Source: Pseudomonas sp. Q1-7 (GTDB taxonomy: Bacteria > Pseudomonadota > Gammaproteobacteria > Pseudomonadales > Pseudomonadaceae). From it: 64,000 bases of DNA. Of this stretch, positions 38,701 through 47,221 are shown piece after piece. The position numbers were made by a program, and so were the translations under genes. Within the stretch, counting starts at the first letter, position 1. Every line of letters begins with the position of its first letter. The notes beneath the pieces were generated by a model, which made no database searches, was not told the DNA's origin, and saw only the letters and a program-made list of their open reading frames with translations. The DNA is taken from NCBI RefSeq assembly GCF_028010285.1, contig NZ_CP116304.1, positions 3,984,501 through 4,048,500 of the forward strand. Direction: 5' to 3'.

Positions 38701-39341
38701 ATTGCTTTGGTACAAGTCGAAGAGGTTTCAAACGTATAGAGGACCTTTCCGGCTCTGAATTTATCGGCCAACTGTGCCAGCGGAAGCGGCTCGGCCATCG
38801 ACAGCACTTCTATATCAGGCGGTAAGCTTGAAAAATCCACCGCGTCGCGGGGGACGCGGTGGAGATAGAGGAGACGCGTAATCCGCTCGCGCACAGGGGA
38901 AGGCGAGAACATCTCCATGTCGGTTCCCGGCAAAGTCAGGAGATCGACCGCGCGGTCAGCCTCCACGAACTCGTGACGGAAATAGAAGAACAAGTCATGG
39001 ACTCCTGCACCAATCTGATTGCCACCAATCAGACCTTCCTTGTTCAGGATGTAGCGCGCCACCACAGGTGTCATCAGCGCATTGCCGGAAGCAACTTCTG
39101 GATAAACGCCGATCGGGACTTTTCTAGCCTGTTTATGGCGTCTCTTGACTTCATCGGTCAGCAAGGGGGTTTTCAGCTCAGGATTGGTCCTCCTGCCCCC
39201 CGCGATATAAGCCTCGAACCCCTCCAGATTCAATGCATGGCAGAGATAGTGAAGCACACATACGCCCGAGGAAGACTCCCGGTAGTCCGGAGCCAGAATG
39301 TAGTAGGGATGCCCAGGCCTGCGGTGCAGTCTGCTTTTCAT
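35784..39341 (-). CDS. Large multidomain flagellin glycosyltransferase (FgtA/Fgt1-like)
   Basis: Predicted to glycosylate flagellin; comparable large transferases (FgtA, Fgt1/Fgt2) lie next to fliC in other pseudomonads. The 1185-aa protein has three blocks. The N-terminal block is GT4-like (1-310; APDYRESSSGVCVLHYLCHAL). The central GT2-type block (about 590-830; PLVSIVIPIEDD..., EYVLLLASNTWQ, AVVGAKVLYRFGPVKHAG) is preceded by a partial GT2-like segment (about 330-580). The C-terminal GT1/GT4-like block (about 880-1185) has GWAGGSSHTGDLELIFDV and ILEYGACGYPVICTDIEPYR. No signal peptide. AAGGAA lies 6-7 nt before the ATG. Last gene of the cassette. Confidence 0.88.
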   Translation of the reverse strand: MKSRLHRRPGHPYYILAPDYRESSSGVCVLHYLCHALNLEGFEAYIAGGRRTNPELKTPLLTDEVKRRHKQARKVPIGVYPEVASGNALMTPVVARYILNKEGLIGGNQIGAGVHDLFFYFRHEFVEADRAVDLLTLPGTDMEMFSPSPVRERITRLLYLHRVPRDAVDFSSLPPDIEVLSMAEPLPLAQLADKFRAGKVLYTFETSSTCTKAMLCGCPVVALQAKGYEHLAFTDETLEFYQFNGVALDDSDISLEKAASSLPAIRQWHSELEERFWEQLGVFTRKTQEQANREASSQRFWLDRWMSARVPAETHVRLINSSLERNPAAPLLNVVVKDLAGDLQRVIATIKSLDNDRCFYRNVKITVLTSLDIPRENSSEELRFVRVTEQNLVDTVNQVAAGIDFDWLMLVEAGTEFTAAGLQTLAIELLAAPGCRAVYGDELEVDGEGIRAPLLRPGFNLDYLLAFPGAMASHWLFRKETLHALDGFDPAFTGAFELDFILRMVEHGGFSGLAHVDEPLVVVASKAPADKADELRAIGRHLAARGYEDAAVVSVLPGRYRIRYAHKNQPLVSIVIPIEDDLARLERCVESILEVTHYQHYEVVLVGSLDDSSPVRDWLETLAGMRTGRIRVARYDGRFDLSAMCNLGASAARGEYVLLLASNTWQSQPEWLDEMLNHALRPEVAVVGAKVLYRFGPVKHAGIILGLRGPAGGAFIGEAGDSPGYMSRLQVDQSYSAVSRACMMVRKSLFDEVGGMGSDDIRGEHADVDFCLKLGQAGYLILWAAHAVVRQAGEASEESVEASFESQEQQKARIGMYNKWLPVLARDPAYNQNLAISGFGFTPDYSKTREWQPIGQPLLPRILCHPSDGGGCGHYRLYQPFLAMEREALIEGVSCGPLLAPVELERFSPDSIIYQRQFTPESLFRREEAETYSGAFRVMDMDDFIPGVPPKSIHFNKVPKNVMEYINKALSLVDRFVVSTAPLADAFAGLHPDIRIMQNRLPVEWWGSLRSERRVGRKPRIGWAGGSSHTGDLELIFDVVRELANEVEWVFFGMCPDLLRPYIHEFHSGISIERYPERLARLNLDLALAPLEMNLFNECKSNLRILEYGACGYPVICTDIEPYRCGMPVTLVKNRTEDWLEAIRMHLSDLDETARKGNALRETVHRDWMLQGEALLEWRKAWLPD

Positions 39342-39350
39342 GCTATTTCC

Positions 39351-40151
39351 TTATTTCCGGCTGCCTAGGGATTTCATGATGAAAATAGGTCGATTGAGAA
39401 ACTCTCCCAAAGCATCGTCACGCTGAACGTTGCGGTCATCGATATCTCTATAAACAAGCTCGCCATTCTGTCGCTGGGCGACACCGATAGCCTCGATATC
39501 CCAGAATCCCGAAGAACCCTCGCGGATGTAATTGATCATCTCGGTCTTGGTGCCGCGGCTGAACAGGCAACGTGCCGGATCGCCACGCCAGTTGAATCCC
39601 AACTGAAAGATCAGCCTGTCCGCCAGGCGATTCATTCTGTTCAATTGGTCGAGGATCGATACCCGGGCTTGCTCGATGGTGAGGGCCGAATCTCCAAAGT
39701 CGTCACCGACGTGATGCAGCACATTCAACAACAGCGCGACATCGAATCGACCATGCCGGAAATCGAAGTCGAAGTCGAAGTCGAAGTACCGCGAGTGGAC
39801 CTCGATCGCCTCGTCCAGGCCGAGCAACGATGCCGCCTCGCGGACGAAGGCCGCGTGCGCTGCGCTACCTTCGTAGCCCGTGACCCGGGATGCTCCGGCC
39901 TGCAGCAGCTCGAATAAAAAGAAGCCCGTATTGCAGCCGATATCAAGGACTGCCTTATCACGAAACTCGACCTTCGAGCGCATGTAGTTCAGCCGTTCGA
40001 GTTCGTGCTTGGAATGAACCTCAACACCGGTATCGCCCAACAGTTTCGCTACAGGTGCAGCCAGGAGCTGATAGGCCGAATGCTTTCGAGTACGGGTGGT
40101 ATCGGCTAGCAGGCGCTCGAGTTTGTTGGGCCGTTCAGTAGGCGATGACAT
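39351..40151 (-). CDS. Class I SAM-dependent methyltransferase of the glycosylation cassette
   Basis: Probably methylates the flagellin sugar, since O-methylated viosamine decorates flagellin in P. syringae; the substrate here is inferred. The 266-aa protein has motif I VLDIGCNTGFFLFEL (about residues 70-84), an acidic beta2 end (VTGYEG) and post-motif segments VALLLNVLHHVGDD. A run of Phe-Asp pairs (YFDFDFDFDFR) is encoded by a hexanucleotide repeat. The start is ATG 40151 (MSSPTERPNKLE); an extension to 40253 is low quality. It starts 141 bp after the ATP-grasp gene and ends 9 bp before the glycosyltransferase. Confidence 0.82.
   Translation of the reverse strand: MSSPTERPNKLERLLADTTRTRKHSAYQLLAAPVAKLLGDTGVEVHSKHELERLNYMRSKVEFRDKAVLDIGCNTGFFLFELLQAGASRVTGYEGSAAHAAFVREAASLLGLDEAIEVHSRYFDFDFDFDFRHGRFDVALLLNVLHHVGDDFGDSALTIEQARVSILDQLNRMNRLADRLIFQLGFNWRGDPARCLFSRGTKTEMINYIREGSSGFWDIEAIGVAQRQNGELVYRDIDDRNVQRDDALGEFLNRPIFIMKSLGSRK
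39759..39788. repeat. Hexanucleotide microsatellite inside the methyltransferase gene
   Basis: Five GAAGTC-type units (three perfect, two with one change) encode alternating Phe-Asp on the minus strand. Changes in copy number would stay in frame. Confidence 0.85.
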
Positions 40152-40292
40152 TGCCGCCCCCTTTCTTGAGATGAATGAACCTGCACGACCCCGTTGAAAC
40201 GCAACGAAATCTGGTCTTGCGCAGGACCGGGTACCAGTTCCTCGCGATAGCACTGGTGAATTTCCTCGGACAGAGCCTGATCCAGCTCACCA

Positions 40293-41492
40293 TCACAGTG
40301 CATCCTTCACCACGCGACGGCGCAGCCTGGAGTACGCCAGGAGAAACGCATTGCCCAACTCATGCCCCAATAGACACAAGGTATCCAAACGCAGATAGAT
40401 GTCCGCGCCGAGCAACGCGAAGGGACGAGATATCAGCTTGCGCAGGTACTGCGGGTAGCGACGAGGCCGGCCGCCCGCGAACAACGAGAGAGCCAGGCCG
40501 CTCGTCCAAAAATAGAGCGCGCGCCTGCTGCCAAGCTCGTGATGCGCTTCCCCTGCGATGGCCTCTGGTCGGAAGCCCGCCTTAATGGCCAGCTCGAAGG
40601 GCCCCCACAGTCTGGGATTGGCTTCGATAAGGTGGAATAAGCCATTCACCTCGATCAATTCCACCATGACGAAACCGAAGAATCGTACCGACTGGAAGCC
40701 GCGAATCAGACGCTCCTCGCTCCGGACATCCGGGCACTCGCACAGGCGGGCGGCCAGCATCGACTTGCCGTTGGGCTGCTGCAACAGATTTTCCTGGTAA
40801 CGCACCGTTGGCTCACCGGTACGCGGGAAGAACGCCAGGAAGTAGTAACTGCGCCCGTCCAGGTAACGCTGGAAGAAGTAATCCTCGATCACATCGCTGG
40901 CGAGAAAGGCTTCGAGCGCCTGTTCGGTGAAGATGAGTTCCGGATAGAGCTTGCGACCGCTCCGCGGCGACACCTCGTGGAAGGGCTTGGCGACAACCGG
41001 AAGATCATTAGCGACCACCCTGTCGATGCGCGGCGGAACAGGCATGCCGACCTCAGCCATGAGTTCCAGAAAGCTGGCCTTGTCAGAGACCCTCTCGTAG
41101 AGCGATTTGTCGATCAGCGGCACTTCCAGGCCGGCAGCCTCGAACGCCTCACGTTGATCGAGCACGAGTCGAATGATCGACTCCGCGGTGGGCAGGAAGA
41201 TCAGTTGCTCCCCCAAATGGAGTGCCTTGATTCGCGCGAGCGCCGCCAGCATGTCGTCGACGTCGAGCCAGTCCACACCACGGACCGCTTCGATCCAACC
41301 GGCGAAGCGTGTCTTGCGCAAAAGGTCAGTCCCCGGCCTGGCGATAAGGGAACAGGCGATCCCGTTCCGCCGGAAATGACGGCATATGGCGATCACGGCG
41401 CGTTCGTTGGCGCCGGTAAATATGACGAAGCGAACGCGATCAACCACGGCCTCAGGCTCGCGCAGCATCGAGGACGATTGCGATGACCACAT
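40293..41492 (-). CDS. ATP-grasp family ligase of the glycosylation cassette
   Basis: ATP-grasp enzymes join a carboxylate to an amine or thiol through an acyl-phosphate. The 399-aa protein shows the family pattern: an N-terminal Rossmann-like part (FVIFTGANERAVIAICRHF), central lysine-containing strands (LPVVAKPFHEVSP), a Mg-binding segment (FGFVMVELIEVNGLFHLIEANPRLWG, with Glu and Asn metal ligands) and a charged C-terminal extension. The ATG at 41492 has GGGAG close upstream and overlaps the aminotransferase gene by 41 bp, implying coupling. The substrate is unknown; attachment of an acyl or amino-acid group to a 4-amino sugar is a hypothesis. Confidence 0.8.
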   Translation of the reverse strand: MWSSQSSSMLREPEAVVDRVRFVIFTGANERAVIAICRHFRRNGIACSLIARPGTDLLRKTRFAGWIEAVRGVDWLDVDDMLAALARIKALHLGEQLIFLPTAESIIRLVLDQREAFEAAGLEVPLIDKSLYERVSDKASFLELMAEVGMPVPPRIDRVVANDLPVVAKPFHEVSPRSGRKLYPELIFTEQALEAFLASDVIEDYFFQRYLDGRSYYFLAFFPRTGEPTVRYQENLLQQPNGKSMLAARLCECPDVRSEERLIRGFQSVRFFGFVMVELIEVNGLFHLIEANPRLWGPFELAIKAGFRPEAIAGEAHHELGSRRALYFWTSGLALSLFAGGRPRRYPQYLRKLISRPFALLGADIYLRLDTLCLLGHELGNAFLLAYSRLRRRVVKDAL

Positions 41493-42570
41493 CCTGCTCC
41501 CGCTCCTGCATATGTGGAAATATAGGCAGGCAGATCACCTGGCGAGATATGTCGAACGCATTGCCGAGCCGCTTGGGTTGTGCGCTGTCGAGCCCGCGGT
41601 ACATGGGAAATTCCGAGATCAGTGGATAGAAGTAGCGGCGCGCGAGAATCCCCGCGTCGCGCAGGCGCAGGAACAGGGCATCGCGGGAAACAGGAAAACG
41701 CTGATCGTCCACGAACAAGGGGCAATAGGAATAGTTCCAGTCCAGCCCTCGTGCGGGCGAAACCAGACGCAGTCCCGGAGTTCCCCGGAACGCTTCGTGA
41801 TAACGCTCGAACAACTGCCGACGAGCCATCAGCGCACCATCCAGATGCTTGAGCTGGAGCAGGCCGAAGGCGGCCTGCACCTCGTTCATCTTGCCGTTGA
41901 TGCCAGGGGCGACCACTGTCACCTCGTCGGCGAAGCCAAAGTTCTTCAGGTAATCGATGCGCTTCTTGATCTTCGCATCCGGACAAATGATGGCGCCGCC
42001 CTCGAAGGTGTTGAACACTTTCGTGGCGTGAAAGCTCAGGATCGACAGGTCCCCACCTCGCAGGATGCTGACGCCGTTCTGGCGCACGCCGAATGCATGG
42101 GCCGCGTCATAGATGACCTTGAGACCATAAGTGTCGGCTACCCGTTGAATGCCCTCGATATCACAGGGAATGCCATAGCAATGTACGGGCATGATCGCGG
42201 AGGTGGCCGGCGTGATGGCTTCCTCGACCCGTGCGGGATCCAGATTGCAGGTAACCGGATCGACATCGACGAACACGGGCTTGAGGCCATTCCACAGCAC
42301 GGAATGCGCGGTCGCGACAAAGGAATACGGGGTGGTGATCACCTCGCCGGTGATCCGCAGGGCCTGAAGGGCCGCCACCAAGGCGAGCGTGCCGTTGGCG
42401 AACAGGCACATATGCTCAACCCCCAGGTAGCTGGCCAACTCCTGCTCGAGACGCTCATGCATGGGGCCGCCATTCGTCAGACGCCGGCTTTCCCACACCT
42501 CTTCCAGATAGGGAAGAAAGTCTTCAAGCGGGGGCAGTAAGGGGCTGGTGACCGGAATTGGTTTTGTCAT
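41452..42570 (-). CDS. VioA-like nucleotide-sugar aminotransferase (DegT/DnrJ/EryC1/StrS family)
   Basis: PLP-dependent sugar aminotransferase. Similarity in the N-terminus (MTKPIPVTSPLLPPLEDFLPYLEE) and body suggests a VioA-type enzyme making dTDP-4-amino-4,6-dideoxyglucose (viosamine). The 372-aa protein has the PLP lysine in SFHATKVFNTFEGG (about residue 183) and the DAAHAFG Asp that contacts the cofactor nitrogen. The start (ATG 42570) is chosen by homology; an in-frame ATG at 42585 is possible and neither has a clear ribosome binding site. First gene of the cassette, with a sigma54-like promoter upstream. Confidence 0.88.
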   Translation of the reverse strand: MTKPIPVTSPLLPPLEDFLPYLEEVWESRRLTNGGPMHERLEQELASYLGVEHMCLFANGTLALVAALQALRITGEVITTPYSFVATAHSVLWNGLKPVFVDVDPVTCNLDPARVEEAITPATSAIMPVHCYGIPCDIEGIQRVADTYGLKVIYDAAHAFGVRQNGVSILRGGDLSILSFHATKVFNTFEGGAIICPDAKIKKRIDYLKNFGFADEVTVVAPGINGKMNEVQAAFGLLQLKHLDGALMARRQLFERYHEAFRGTPGLRLVSPARGLDWNYSYCPLFVDDQRFPVSRDALFLRLRDAGILARRYFYPLISEFPMYRGLDSAQPKRLGNAFDISRQVICLPIFPHMQEREQDVVIAIVLDAARA

Positions 42571-42646
42571 GCTTGCACCGTGCATTGAGTGAGCCGGCAT
42601 CTAAAGGCGCCAGATTGGTGACGCGGACTCTTGTGGCTCTATGCAC

Positions 42647-42664
42647 AGCAAGATGCCTGCCAAG
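42647..42664 (-). promoter_or_regulatory. Putative sigma54 promoter of the glycosylation cassette
   Basis: Minus-strand TTGGCAGGCATCTTGCT has GG (42661-42660) and GC (42649-42648) 10 bp apart with strong TTGGCA and TTGCT elements. It lies about 80 bp upstream of the aminotransferase start. Confidence 0.75.
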
Positions 42665-42718
42665 AGCGGGCAAGGCGGCAGCGACACACCTCAACGCAGG
42701 TTTGGGCAAAAGGACGCA

Positions 42719-43957
42719 TCACATCTTGCTAAACAGATTCAGCTGGGAAATCGCCACATAGCTCTTTTGGGACGCATCAAGGATCAACTGCTGGAACGAC
42801 AGTCTCGACAGCGCCTCAGCGTAATCCAGCTCTCGCAGTTCGGCCTGCACAGACTTATTGGCCAAGCCGACATCTTCGTTGTCAGTCAGGCTGGATTCGA
42901 CCACATTCAGGCGAGCCCCGATCTGTCCCTGGGCCAGATCCACACCCGCCATACCATTGGAAATGTTGGAGAGCCCCAGAGCGACGGCATCTCGAACTTC
43001 ACGCCCATCGGTACTGTTTTCCAGCACTTGGCGCAACTGCGAGATGCTATCCAGGATGCCCGTCTTGACCGCCGGATCGCTCGCCGTTGCATTCGCGGCG
43101 GGTCCGGGCCCCTCAAGCGTGAAACTCGAAGAAGCGGGAGGCGTGCCGTTGATGTAAAAGCCGATACCACCGTAGGTGACCAGGGTATCGCCATCGTCGG
43201 CAAGGCGCCCCGTTACTGCCGTACCGGATGGCAACGGCGTGATTGTGTAGTTCTTTGGGTCGGCAACATCGAAGGTGATCTGTACTCCACCCGCTGGAAA
43301 ACTGGAGAACGACACTTCGTCCTTCACCAATGCACCGCTAATGGTGCCAGTGGGCGCGGGAGGCGCCGAATTATCGGTAATGGTAAGTCGGCCGGCATTC
43401 AGAGCACTCTGGAATACCTGTCGACCGTTGTCGCTGATCGGCACTTCAAGGGAGCTGGCTATCTGCAGCATGCGCTGCCCTTCATCGCCCATGTATGCAT
43501 AGCTACCATCAGCTTGGCGAACGAATGGCTGCGACTTGCCCTGAAAACCGGCGAAGAGATATTCGCCGCGGGCATTCCGGGTATTCATCAGCGCCAGCAA
43601 CTCGTCTTCACGCTCGGCGAGTTCAGCAGCGATGGATTTCCGGTCATCCAGGCCAAGCGCACCATTACCCGCCTGCCCGACGAGTTCTCTCACCCGCTGC
43701 AGAACCGTGGTAACGGACTGAAGCGTGATTTCCTCCTGGCTCAGGCTATTCTTCGCCGCCGTCAAATTGGAGTTGTACTGGTCCAGCACGCCTTGCTGCT
43801 CAAGCTGCAACAGCCGCACAGAGGCAACCGGATCGTCCGCCGGCGTGAGAATGCGGTTGCCAGTGCTGATCTGCTCCTGGGTCCGGGTGACGTTGGCATA
43901 GTTGCGCTGCAGGCCCGCAATACCGTTGTTGAATGCCTGGATGGTCGAGATACGCAT
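42719..43957 (-). CDS. flgL: Hook-filament junction protein FlgL (HAP3)
   Basis: Second junction protein between hook and filament. The 412-aa protein has flagellin-like ends: an N-terminal helix (MRISTIQAFNNGIAGLQRNYANVTRTQEQISTG...) and a C-terminal helix (LDYAEALSRLSFQQLILDASQKSYVAISQLNLF). The variable beta-rich middle spans about 140-310. It lies 10 bp downstream of flgK and is the last gene of the flgF-G-H-I-J-K-L run. Confidence 0.96.
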   Translation of the reverse strand: MRISTIQAFNNGIAGLQRNYANVTRTQEQISTGNRILTPADDPVASVRLLQLEQQGVLDQYNSNLTAAKNSLSQEEITLQSVTTVLQRVRELVGQAGNGALGLDDRKSIAAELAEREDELLALMNTRNARGEYLFAGFQGKSQPFVRQADGSYAYMGDEGQRMLQIASSLEVPISDNGRQVFQSALNAGRLTITDNSAPPAPTGTISGALVKDEVSFSSFPAGGVQITFDVADPKNYTITPLPSGTAVTGRLADDGDTLVTYGGIGFYINGTPPASSSFTLEGPGPAANATASDPAVKTGILDSISQLRQVLENSTDGREVRDAVALGLSNISNGMAGVDLAQGQIGARLNVVESSLTDNEDVGLANKSVQAELRELDYAEALSRLSFQQLILDASQKSYVAISQLNLFSKM

Positions 43958-43967
43958 GGCCGCCCCG

Positions 43968-46040
43968 TTAACGGAAGGTATTCATGAGGGTATCGAACAG
44001 GCTTCGCGCAACTTGAATCACCTGCGACGAGGCGTTGTAGTACTGCTCGAACTTGATCAGATTGGCTGCCTCTTCATCCAGGCTGACGCCGGACAGCGAG
44101 TCCCGGTTGTCGGTGGCCTGCTTGAGGATCGCGGTCGTGGCTTCGCTGTCCACCCGAGCCTGGGCGGTCAATGTGCCGACCCGCTCGACCAGGCCGCCAT
44201 AGCCATCGGAGAAACTCACACCCGTTGTGCCCGGCGAGTTCAGGTCGATGCCCACAGTTGCCTTGGATTGCAAGTCCGCCAGCTTCAGGCCGTTGCGGTT
44301 ATCCGAGACGCCCTTGTCGTTGAAAGCAACGTTGAAGGTGTCGCCGTTCTCCGGACGCCCGCTGAGATTGAATCGAACAACGCTGCCATCGCTGAGTTGC
44401 AGCTCATAGGAGTTCTGCTGCCCGGATTGGAAGGCCGGCGGCACCGCCGGCGTACCGTCCTGGTTGATGCGGGTCAGAGTGGCACCGGCCGGAACTGCGA
44501 ACAGGCCTGTCGTCGAGTCATAGGTCAGCCCCACCGGCAGCGCCGCGGTCAAGGCGACCGGATCGATCGGGCTCTTCATGCCTTGCAGGTCTGGCTGGGT
44601 AATCACCCCGCTGCCACGGTTCTGGGTGTTGGCCTCGGCGCGCACAGGTGCGGCCAGAGCCAACTGGTCCGGCTGATCAAGGATTGCGCCGATATCCGTC
44701 GCGCCACGACGGGTGGGTTGCAACAGGAAGACGTCGCCCTGCACCGCCTTGCCCAGTTCGGCTGCGCTGAAAGCGACCTCGAAGCCCTGGCCTCCATTCG
44801 GCGCCTTGGCCGGATCGGCGAAGCTCAGCGTGTAGCCGCCGCCAGGTGCCGGATTGGCTGTCGCCGTCACTGTCATGCTGGCGCCGTCGGACAAGCGTCG
44901 CGCCGAGAACGTCGGTGGTACGGTAGTGGAGTCCGTAATTTCCAGACGGTAGTCGCTGGTGGACAGGGTGCGGGTATCGGTAATGTTCAGCAGCGGCTGG
45001 GCATTTCCGACGTTCGAACCCAGGTTGAGCGCGCGCAGGGCCGCGAGTCCCGGATCGTTGTAGTCGGCGAACAGCGGAGAGCCTGCCTGCCCCTTGAGGT
45101 CCAGGCCCATGCCAAGCTGAGTGTTGACCTGGTCGGTAATGGCCAGGGCCAATCGTCCCAGGGAGTTCATGGCGTTATCGAGTGTTTCGGTGCGATAGCG
45201 CACCAACCCTCCCAGCTCACCACCACTGAGCAGCGTTGTTACCCCTTGGCGCGAGTCTCCACTCACGAACTCGATCTCGAAACGATTCGGATCGCCCTTC
45301 CCAGGAACGGCCTCCAGTCGGTTGGCGGAGTTTCCCACCACCAACGGCTGGCCGGAGCCGATGAAGATGCTCTGGGTACCGTCGCTCTGGGGCACCACGC
45401 TCACGCCGACATAGGTGGACAACTGGCGAATCGCTTCTTCGCGAGCATCCATCAAGTCGTTGGGCTGACTTCCGTTGGCCGCTGCGACGGCGATCGCCTG
45501 GTTCAGGCTGGCGATGGAGCCGGCAAGACGATTGACCTGGTCGCTGACGGCAGACATCTGCTTGTTCAGCGATTCGTTCTGGGCGTTCAGCCGGTCGTAG
45601 ACGGTGTTGAAGCGACGCGCCAGCCCTTCGGCCTCGGACAGCACTAACTGCCGTGCCGGAATGTTGGCGGGGTCTTCCGCAGCGGTCTGCATGGCCGCGA
45701 AGAAACTCTTCAGCGACGGCGTGATACCAGTGGTGGAACCGGCCAGCAGCGAGTCGAGCTGGGATATCTGGCTCTTGTAGGCCTCGACATCGCTGCTCAG
45801 CGACGTGGTATTGCGCAACTGGGTAGTGAGGAACTCGCTGTAGCTGCGACGGATATCCGTCAGTGCCACGCCGCTGCCGATGTAACCCGAGCCGGAGAAC
45901 TGGGGCAGTGTGGTGGATTGCGTCGCGCTCTGCCGGGAAAAACCGGGCGTGTTGACGTTGGAAATGTTGTGGCCGGTGATGGTGAGCTGGGTCTGGCTTA
46001 CGCGCAGTCCAGACAGACCAATGTTCAACAAGTCAGCCAT
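43968..46040 (-). CDS. flgK: Hook-filament junction protein FlgK (HAP1)
   Basis: First junction protein on the hook tip. The 690-aa protein has the rod-type N-terminal motif (SQTQLTITGHNISNVNTPGFSRQ) and C-terminal helix (SLDEEAANLIKFEQYYNASSQVIQVARSLFDTLMNTFR; family consensus ending). The large variable domain (about 300-600) is Gly/Asn/Thr-rich. It lies 10 bp from flgJ and 10 bp from flgL. Confidence 0.97.
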   Translation of the reverse strand: MADLLNIGLSGLRVSQTQLTITGHNISNVNTPGFSRQSATQSTTLPQFSGSGYIGSGVALTDIRRSYSEFLTTQLRNTTSLSSDVEAYKSQISQLDSLLAGSTTGITPSLKSFFAAMQTAAEDPANIPARQLVLSEAEGLARRFNTVYDRLNAQNESLNKQMSAVSDQVNRLAGSIASLNQAIAVAAANGSQPNDLMDAREEAIRQLSTYVGVSVVPQSDGTQSIFIGSGQPLVVGNSANRLEAVPGKGDPNRFEIEFVSGDSRQGVTTLLSGGELGGLVRYRTETLDNAMNSLGRLALAITDQVNTQLGMGLDLKGQAGSPLFADYNDPGLAALRALNLGSNVGNAQPLLNITDTRTLSTSDYRLEITDSTTVPPTFSARRLSDGASMTVTATANPAPGGGYTLSFADPAKAPNGGQGFEVAFSAAELGKAVQGDVFLLQPTRRGATDIGAILDQPDQLALAAPVRAEANTQNRGSGVITQPDLQGMKSPIDPVALTAALPVGLTYDSTTGLFAVPAGATLTRINQDGTPAVPPAFQSGQQNSYELQLSDGSVVRFNLSGRPENGDTFNVAFNDKGVSDNRNGLKLADLQSKATVGIDLNSPGTTGVSFSDGYGGLVERVGTLTAQARVDSEATTAILKQATDNRDSLSGVSLDEEAANLIKFEQYYNASSQVIQVARSLFDTLMNTFR

Positions 46041-46050
46041 GACTCAAGCC

Positions 46051-47211
46051 TCATGTCCTGGTGGTCGTGCCGTCTACGGCGGCAACGGTCTGGTAGATCT
46101 GCATGCCGCGAGCGATCTGGGTGATCTTGCGGGCGTACTGGGGGTCGGTGGCGTAGCCGGCCTTCTGCAGCTCGCGGACGAACTGCTCGGGGTTGTCGGC
46201 GGAATCCAGCGCCTTGTCGTAGCGGTTGTTGTTTTCAAGGAAGCTCACGTAATCGTGGAAGCTCTGCTCGAAGGAGTTGTAGGCGCGGAAGGACGCCGCC
46301 TCCTTGACCGCCTTGCCCCCCTTGTATTCGGTGGTCATCACCCGCGCGGATTCGCCATCCCAGGCCTTGTGGGCCTTGATGCCGAACAGGTTGTGGCTGC
46401 TGTCGCCATCGCCCTGGCGGATGATCGACTTGCCCCAGCCGGTTTCCAGCGCGGCCTGGGCCACCAGGTAGCGGGGGTCGACACCGATGCGCTCGGCGGC
46501 CTTCTCGGCCATGGGCAACAGGGTCTCGATGAACTCTTCGCGGGACGCGAACACACGCTTGCCGACGCCCTTGCCGGACTCAGCGCCGCCAACGGCTTCG
46601 CGCTCCGGCGCGGCGTAAGCCTTGGCCGGCGTCCAGTCGTTGCCCGCCAGCGGCGCACCGGCGACCTGCGCGGTGGAGGGCGCGATGCCGGCGGCCTGGC
46701 GCTCGCTCAGCCGGCCCGGCAGGGCCAGGCGGCGCTGGTTGATCAGTGCGGAATCGTCGCGCGCCGGAGCACTGGCCTCGTCCGCCTTGGCCACCGGCTT
46801 GCCGCCCTGCGCCGGCCAGTTGGCCTGGACGCCGGACTGGACCTGGGCGAAAGGATTGGGCCGCGCCGCCTGGCCGGTCTTGGACAACTGCCGGGTGAGC
46901 ACATCGGCCAGGCCCACGCCGCCCTGCTTGGACAGGGTCACGGCCAACTGCTGGTCGTGCATGTCCTGGTAGGTCTTGGTCTCGTTGCTGTTCAGGTAGT
47001 TGCCTTCGGCGAAGGCTTCGCCCGCCTGGCGCATGGACTTCATCATTTCGTTGAGGAACAGCGACTCGAATTCCTGGGCGACCTTGCGGATGTTGCCCTC
47101 GCTGTCGCGGTCCTTGCCGGTCTTGAACTGGTTGAGTCGGTTCAGGTCGGTGTAGGCGCCGCTGTCGACCTTGGAACCGCTGGCGAGGCCTGTGGAGAAT
47201 TTCGAATTCAT
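46051..47211 (-). CDS. flgJ: Peptidoglycan hydrolase/rod cap FlgJ
   Basis: Rod-capping protein with muramidase activity to let the rod cross the wall. The 386-aa protein has the N-terminal rod-binding domain (about 40-115; EFESLFLNEMMKSMRQAG) and a Pro/Ala-rich linker. The C-terminal GH73 glucosaminidase domain (about 215-370) has the catalytic Glu in AQAALETGWGKS and the NLFGIKAHKAWDG segment. It is the dual-domain type typical of gammaproteobacteria. Confidence 0.96.
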   Translation of the reverse strand: MNSKFSTGLASGSKVDSGAYTDLNRLNQFKTGKDRDSEGNIRKVAQEFESLFLNEMMKSMRQAGEAFAEGNYLNSNETKTYQDMHDQQLAVTLSKQGGVGLADVLTRQLSKTGQAARPNPFAQVQSGVQANWPAQGGKPVAKADEASAPARDDSALINQRRLALPGRLSERQAAGIAPSTAQVAGAPLAGNDWTPAKAYAAPEREAVGGAESGKGVGKRVFASREEFIETLLPMAEKAAERIGVDPRYLVAQAALETGWGKSIIRQGDGDSSHNLFGIKAHKAWDGESARVMTTEYKGGKAVKEAASFRAYNSFEQSFHDYVSFLENNNRYDKALDSADNPEQFVRELQKAGYATDPQYARKITQIARGMQIYQTVAAVDGTTTRT

Positions 47212-47221
47212 CGCCGCGTCC

